The notes below the pieces were generated by a model. The model was not told where the DNA came from, searched no databases, and worked only from the letters and a program-made list of their open reading frames with translations. From assembly GCA_963682055.1 (NCBI GenBank), contig OY821745.1:2363501-2427500 (forward strand): DNA of 64,000 nucleotides, given 5' to 3'. The stretch is from Primula veris. Its lineage: Eukaryota > Streptophyta > Magnoliopsida > Ericales > Primulaceae. The translations under genes and the position numbers were made by a program. Numbering within the stretch: position 1 is the stretch's first letter; every line of letters begins with the position of its first letter. Of this stretch, positions 57,306 through 64,000 are shown in pieces.

Positions 57306-60300
57306 TTGGAAAGTGAGCTTTGCCCATATGTATTTGGTTACGAGGAAGAGGATTTGCAAGAAAATAGATCGCGTAGATAATATTAGTGAAAGAGAAACAC
57401 ATTTGACAAATACTACACTAGATACTAATTTATTTTTGAGTTTTATGCTTAGATTTTGCTTAAGCACACAAGATGAGAGAGTACGTACAAACTACTCTTA
57501 AAGATAATAAACTGATAGTTCATTTGCTTGAAAAGATATATGCGATTACTTGTGGATCCCTTTATTATTCCCAATGCTCTTGAATTTATCCATTTTCTTG
57601 TTACCGCTCGCGGTTATCCCGTTTAAATTTTTCATATTTCTGCTTCAGTATATGAATTGTACGTTTCCTCATTTCCCTACTTTTTTCCCGTTCTTCTAAT
57701 TATAATAACAGGGCGTCTCATTGTATTGTAACATTTTCGTATAGCTTATATAGATTGAAATATTGATTCAACCAAATATAACCAATGAAAACTTGATCGA
57801 GATGCTCAAATAAATTTCCCCTGTTGTTAAATGTAACCAAGGAAAACTTGACTGCGATACTCATGAGTCATAATTCAAATGGTTTTGTAATCACATCAAA
57901 TTACAAATTTCTCACATTATTATATATTATGTTCAAGCAGAAGCAGAACCAAGTTTCTTTTTTAATAACCGACAAATGCGAAAATTTGAAACTAAGCAAT
58001 ATAAAAATAGATACGAATAAGTCTCCCTAGCTTTTTAAAACTTCTGTTACCTAATGACCTGGACCTAATCAGGCTAAAACTGTTTTTACGTAGAAAAAAA
58101 TTAGGCCAATAAATTTATTTAACCCCATTAGTCATAACTGGTCCTACCAAGTTGCTCTTTGGTCTCAAATGTTGAATAATATTCTTGGCAAAGTTTTCCT
58201 TAAACTTGTGCTATGAAATAAAGACCACAAACTACTAAGTCTTCCTAAGTTCTCCTATATCTACTTTTCTTATATTTTTCTATATAATTTAGTCATTTGG
58301 GTTCTACGTTGTCTTGAAGTTTGATAAGTTTTCCGTGTCTCCACTTTAATTAATTTGTACTATTATAGTATAGTGCGATTTTGATAAATTAAGAACTTGT
58401 ATCAACATGTACCAAAACGAAAAAATTTAGACGTTAATCATAAAGTTTTGAAAATTACTATTCGATTAACTTTTGAAATTTTTATTTCTATAATTTTGAT
58501 AGAAGTTCTAGATGGTCAAATTTTATAACACTTATTTTTGTGAAATATATAGGGAGAGAGTAATTAATGTGGAAGAGTTATTGATTCAAATGAGAATGTT
58601 TTTTAATTAGAGCATCAGAGAAATTGTGTTGAATAGAATGTAACACATTACATGAAATTTGGTTTCTTGCTTTGCAAAGAAGATCAATACGTGTGTAAAA
58701 GCCATCCTAGCAATGTTGAAGGATATAAAGCAATAGTAGACTAAATAATTAAATAAGCTTTTTAACCATATTTTCAAATTCTCTACACAACCCTTGACCT
58801 ACTTTTTTTTTAAATTAAAAATGAAGAATTTTCAAGTTTTTAATTCTTATATATATATATATGCCATTTTGGATATTTTTTTCGAACTCGTATTCTAATG
58901 TTAGGGATGGAAACCCCGGTCAATGGTTCATTTGGCGGTGGTCTGTTTAACATTCTAAGAAAAGCACTAATCAATAGTGATGCTCTAATTATATCTTACT
59001 TAAATAATTTTTTGAATTTGGATGTGTATATATACATATATAATACAATGTGCTTATGAATATGTTCACTATAATCATACTCTTTTTGAGCTAATGGGAA
59101 ACTACAACATTGATTCATGTTTGAATCATAATCTGTCATCAGATGACGAGAGAGTTTACTCGGGCAACGGTTTTAATGAAGAGCATTGGATGCACAAAGA
59201 AAATCGACATGCGATGAAAATAAGAGGACACAAAGTTCAAACAAGATGGTGAAGCAGTGTTATGTTTTGATTCTTGTATACCGTTTCTCAGTTTATTTGC
59301 TTACTTGGTTTTCAAACTAGAATAATCACTATGAAGACTTGTTCCATAGGCCATACATTTGTTTCTTTCATTAATTTAATTGCATGTTTAATTATTAAAA
59401 AAATGTACTATAGCTAACAAATCATAGTTTTGCAACCTACTATAATAAAAGCAGTAGTACAAATATAATACAACAATCTTCAAATATTATTCTACCTCAT
59501 ATATCAAATGACTCTTTGACTCAGTGTAAAAGAAAAGTACAAAAGAAACATCTTTCTTTCAAGATGCTCGACATATCCTTTTATTTAAAATTCGACTTCT
59601 AGATACTTTACTTGACATCATGACAACATGTATGTTCTAAGAGACCTAAGGCGAAAATAAGTTGTTTATAAGTTGTTTAGTTCTAAGAGACGTAAGGCGA
59701 AAATAAGTTGTTAAGCACCTTTTTTTTTTATCATTAAAGAGGACATTATCTTCAAATTTTATTTTATTAAAGTAGGGATCAAATCCAGTTACAAGCATTT
59801 GAAATAAACCAAAACGATAAGATACAACCATACATTACCCTGCAAATCTTAGTAAAACAAAAATACTATATTTCTTTTTAGATATTTGTACTAGTACTAA
59901 AACATAGCAAAATAGATGTAAAATAACTAGTTTAAGCTTAGCAGCTTTCACTATCCACTATTTTTTTCGAAAATTAGTTAGCTCATATCAGTCCATCAGA
60001 TAAGGACCAAAAATAGATTTAGACAAGTCTTTTCTACTATAGTAATTTTCACAAATTCTCTTTAGCCCCATTTTCGAAAGTAACTCTGCTTAATCGTCAC
60101 GTTATATGCTTAGTCATGGCTAATCTGTTAAGCTTGTAGGCTCTGGCTAACTTGAGGCTGAATTCCATTTTTATAAATTGACTATTCACATACTTATCCA
60201 TTTTGATACAAGTGAACTTCCTTGGCGGCGGAACATGAAAAATAAAATTCAAAATAGAAACCATGAATAAGTCTTGCTTTGTATATATGCAGTATACAAT

Positions 60301-60610
60301 TTAGATTTCTCGAAGGTTAGGTTTGACTTGTCTTTTTAATTTCCAAAAAAATAAGAAAAAAAGGTTTGACTTGTATATGTACATACATACGTACACGAAC
60401 ACACCCATTGGCAACTTGCCACTCCTTTTTTAACTTTGAGGAGATAAACTTGCCAAAATCCCCATCAACTTTGAACTTTTTCATTATATATAACTTGCTC
60501 AAATTATGGTATTACTTTTACATTTTAATCCCTTAGGTGTGGGACACTAAAATAAAAAATTTATTTAGTATCGTAAAACTTTTTGAGTTATGTTAATAAA
60601 GTGGTTGTGA

Positions 60611-60679
60611 CTAAATTTTAACAACAGTTTAACAACAAATAACAACATAATTTGTTGCTAAACTGTTGCTAAAATTTAG
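60611..60679. repeat. Small fold-back repeat, 30-bp arms
   Basis: 60611-60640 and 60650-60679 are inverted copies (CTAAATTTTAACAACAGTTT against its complement) with two mismatches and a 9-base loop. The motif is the same GTTGCTAAA type as at 5675. Confidence 0.8.
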
Positions 60680-61551
60680 ACACGTGCATCTTAACAGAAT
60701 AAGCGGAAAAAAATTATGATGTTAAATGAATTTTTTTTTTGTAATGGTCAGCTTTTTGAGGTTTTGTTGTTGATCGAAATCATTAGGCAGCTAAGCCCCA
60801 TTTTTATGGAGATTTTGGTTGTTTTTAAACCCTTCTTTTGATCACTTTGATCTGGTGTTATAAGAAGAGATAAAAGTAGAGGGGTTATAAGGAGAAAAAA
60901 TGTTTTTTTTTTAGCTCATTTTCTCTTTACTTTGACGGGCTAAGGTAAAATTGGATCAACTTATTTTCACTTGAAAATGCAGGCTTAGGTGCTATAATGA
61001 ACTTATGTTGTAGTTATTGGTTTTGATCGGATTCGTTATCATATTTATGTCACTATGTGGCCTGTCCCTAGTATTGATACATACAGTTAATAATAAACAC
61101 TAGTTTTATGCTAAAAAAAACCCTAAAGTCACTCCAAAAAGTATTAACTTTGTGTACTTGTTAGCCTGTTTTATATGGAGTATTTTTTATGTTTCATATG
61201 CTCCATTGATTTCGTAAATATGGTGGATTTTACAAAAAAAAAAAAAAAATCCGTTTCAAAATTATGTCATGATCTCCATTTTAAAATTTTCATTAATTTA
61301 TTTTCTACAAATTAACCACGAGTATCATTCTTATTTTAAGGATATTTTAAGGATATTTTAAGGGTATATTTTCTGGAAGCATATTTATTACTTTAACAAA
61401 GTTTAAGCTTTTAAAAAAAAACTTATAGTATGTTTAATTTTTTTTAAATAAGAACCGCGGGAGTATGTATTTTGCCAAGAACAAAATATGCAAGATAACG
61501 ACTAACGGAAAAACAAAAGCACACACCACAAATTGATGTTATTCCGCATAC

Positions 61552-61557
61552 GGTCAA
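61552..61557 (-). promoter_or_regulatory. W-box upstream of the WRKY gene
   Basis: Minus-strand TTGACC, the WRKY-binding W-box core, about 420 bases before the start codon. Group IIa WRKY genes are often regulated through W-boxes; one six-base match alone is weak. Confidence 0.35.
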
Positions 61558-61878
61558 GTTGCATTGATAGAAAAAACTTCCAAAAGTCGAGAAATTGTCA
61601 AGACAGACTATCATCCACAAAAGTCATTTCATTTCAAAGGTTGATATAGCTAGGGTTAGGTGCATAAGTTAAATAGTATGAGAGGATCAATTGGAAACAC
61701 CTAAAGTTTGTAGGTATTATTTGCAAATTACCCATAGTTCATATGCTTATGGGGGTTATTTACATTTTATCCTAATTTTTACAATTATTTGTTAATGCAC
61801 CACATACATACAAACCCAAAAGCCATGTCAATATTCCTCTCCCTACGTACCTTCTTGCTGACTTCAATTTAGTTTCTC

Positions 61879-61891
61879 TATATATATATAT
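61879..61891 (+). promoter_or_regulatory. TATA region of the WRKY gene
   Basis: A TATATATATATA run about 90-100 bases before the start codon at 61978, followed by CCATTTCACCTC, a plausible core promoter. Confidence 0.5.
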
Positions 61892-61977
61892 CCATTTCAC
61901 CTCATTAAGGTTTCATCTTATTTCTCTCTATTTTTAAAAGAAAAAAGGCTTTTTATAATTGATTGAGTACTAAGAAA

Positions 61978-64000
61978 ATGGCATCATTGAGCTTGGTCAA
62001 TACTTCATTGGAGCTCAATACCAATCCTTTGTCACTTGTTGAGAATGTTCAGGTACATATATATCATGTTGCAACCTAAGTTTTTCTACTTGATATACAT
62101 TTTTAAGTATGTTATACTAACTATTAAGTGCATATAAAGCACTAAAGGATTATACAAGCAAGGTTAAATAAATTTGAATCTTGAATAACAAAAAGAAATT
62201 TTCTTCACTGTGACAAGTCTCACAAGGTAAAAAGGATTCTTGACAAGTTTTTGTCTTTCATTTCTTATTGAAGTTGAATGAATAATGTTTCCGAAACTTA
62301 ATATTTTATCAAACCCATGTTTTAATTTAACAGATAAATGCTCTGGTAGAAGAGTTGAGAAGGGTGAAGGTCGAAAACAAGAGGCTGACAGAAATGTTAA
62401 CTGTAATGTGTGAAAATTATGACTCACTAAAAAACCAACTAAAAGAGTACTATACAAGAGATGATCAAGTATTTTGCAAGAAAAGAAAAGCAATTAACAA
62501 CAGCAACATTAGAAATATTGGAAGTGATAATAAGGGAACGGAATCGGATCAGAGTACCAGTGATGAAGATTCTTGTAATTTGAAAAGAATACAGGTGGAT
62601 GTTCAACATGTAAATGCCAAAATCTCAACAATTAGTGTGAAAACTGAGACCTCAGATGCAAGCCTTGTAAGTTTTACTCTCCTGGCTTGCTCTTCTATTG
62701 CTATTTACTGTTGCCATACGTATTTTTTCATCAGAAACAAAGTTTGATTTGTTTGACTGCATGATGCATATCATTCATTTTTTTTTTTTGCGTATACGTA
62801 CATTGTGATGCAATTATCTGGACAGTTAAAAAACCATTGTTTTTGTTTTTCTATACTGGAAAAGTTAGAAAGTTGAAATTGGAAAAAATCGATTTTTTCT
62901 CTAAGCCTCAGTAATTTAAATTTGTGTGCTTATTTAAGTAATAGCCAATCAAGTTCTAAGCACTCAATATTGTCACGATAACTAATATACAAGTCCTCGA
63001 CGATTTGTCACACATAGTTCCAGTAAGGAGATTACTTGAGATCAGAACCATAGGTCCATAGCACATTATAACTTGAAACTTCCTTGAGTGATCATAGGGA
63101 CAATAGATTTGTGACCATAAGCTAGCTTTTATCATTTTCCTTCCTTAACTTCATTCTTATGATCTAATATGCCTTTAAATTGGTTTTAACATGTACGAAA
63201 AACATATAAATTACAAGCTATGCTATAAAAGGATTCTTACTTATTTCATGTAATTTTTAGATAGTAAAAGACGGATATCAGTGGAGGAAGTATGGACAGA
63301 AGGTGACAAGAGACAACCCTTGCCCTAGAGCTTACTTCAAATGCTCTTTTGCACCTACTTGCCCTGTTAAAAAGAAGGTAATTATTTAGTTAAATACTTT
63401 TAGTTAACAAGTGATCATTGGCTATCTAATTTATATTTCATATCATCATTACAACTATATGCAACTTGATAAAAATATACACAAGTCCTTTCAAGGTTAA
63501 AAGAAACTTGAGCCATCTAAACTTTATTTTTTTGGGTATGTTTTTTTCATTCCATCGAAAATCGATTTTACGGTATAGACGCTTATGACCTCCCTCTCAA
63601 TGCCATGCGGTAATGATTCCTCTGGAATTACGACCTTTACCACAATGATGATGTCCATAGATCAAATTATTTCGTGGCTCTTAAAAAAAAGTCTTTTAAG
63701 TTTAACAAGTAAAGTTTTTATAGCTTATAAGCAAAAAAAAGACAACTCTCAATGTACAAGCAAACAAAATTTATAGTATGAATTCAAAAATTATATAAAA
63801 ACCTTGGGAGTGAAGAAGTCATATTCAATCATATTTAACAATTTTGTCTTTTTTTTTTTTTTTTTTTTTGAAAGTAACAGTTTTGTCACTTCATAGGTGC
63901 AAAGAAGCATTAAAGACCAATCCTATGTAGTTGCAACTTATGAAGGAGAACACAACCACCCAAACCTTCTAAAACCAGCTGAGCCAACAACATCAAGCAC
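61978..64000 (+). CDS. WRKY: WRKY transcription factor, group IIa (WRKY40-like), 3' end outside window
   Basis: Nuclear DNA-binding protein recognising W-boxes (TTGACC/T), mostly in defence and stress responses. Exons: 61978-62052, 62334-62666, 63261-63377, 63897 onward (cut at 64000). All splice sites are GT-AG and keep frame. Exon 1 begins [20 protein letters not shown]. Exon 2 gives a leucine-zipper coiled coil (residues about 27-62, [18 protein letters not shown]) and a basic KKRKA nuclear signal. The WRKY domain has WRKYGQK at 144-150, Cys164 and Cys170, His194 and His196 (C-x5-C-x23-H-x-H). An intron before VQR, the coiled coil and [20 protein letters not shown] are group IIa traits. 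Subgroup is fairly sure; the exact orthologue is not. Confidence 0.93.

Larger units (their letters stand above)
57306..61870. other. Intergenic DNA before the WRKY gene, no supported gene
   Basis: AT-rich, with a small fold-back at 60611-60679. A 76-codon ORF at 59022-59252 has a codon-like second half (NEEHWMHKENRHAMKIRGH) but no family I recognise, so it is left uncalled. Confidence 0.4.

Noticed and set aside
62164..62493. Antisense 109-codon ORF in the WRKY gene
   Set aside because: Covers an intron and part of exon 2 on the wrong strand; low-complexity product.

Overview
This is an AT-rich stretch of plant nuclear DNA, almost certainly from a dicot. It holds three recognisable host genes with introns in a sea of LTR retrotransposons, a Mutator-like element, MITEs, a TRIM-like array and simple repeats. 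The species cannot be named from the sequence alone.

Host genes. A cinnamoyl-CoA reductase (CCR; lignin pathway) lies at 12734-18398 on the plus strand. Its five exons join into 334 codons, and its first intron has a GC donor. A CBL-interacting protein kinase (CIPK) lies at 28863-30734 on the minus strand; one intron separates the kinase half from the NAF half (437 aa). A WRKY group IIa transcription factor begins at 61978 on the plus strand and runs off the end of the window inside its fourth exon. A short decayed CIPK fragment lies at about 57085-57305 on the minus strand. The three genes are independent; nothing suggests a shared pathway.

Transposable elements. Three related Ty1/copia elements are present. 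Element 1 (1863-5556) is 5'-truncated and keeps only its 3' LTR. Element 2 (34758-42166) has the best-preserved gag and pol, but its 3' LTR is cut short. Element 3 (49136-55980) has both LTRs nearly identical but a heavily decayed coding interior. Elements 1 and 2 share nearly the same pol but carry different LTRs. Elements 2 and 3 share a very well conserved untranslated leader that contains a 47-codon ORF. A Mutator-like element (5931-11044) has long, hairpin-rich terminal inverted repeats and a broken transposase with SWIM and OTU-protease domains; another repeat is inserted inside it. A TRIM-like tandem LTR array occupies about 20819-21733. Four CACTA-like MITEs lie at 24434, 25240, 26401 and 44398. 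hAT-like MITEs lie at 30940 (CIPK promoter side) and 47959. A 2.1-kb fold-back element built on a long minisatellite lies at 32074-34206, and a half-copy lies at 183-635.

Recurring theme. Several elements keep good termini and cis-acting regions while their proteins are destroyed (copia element 3 and the MULE). This fits mobilisation in trans by intact relatives elsewhere. The remaining intergenic DNA (for example 11045-12630, 18640-20800, 22600-24430, 42170-44390, 57310-61870) shows no supportable gene.
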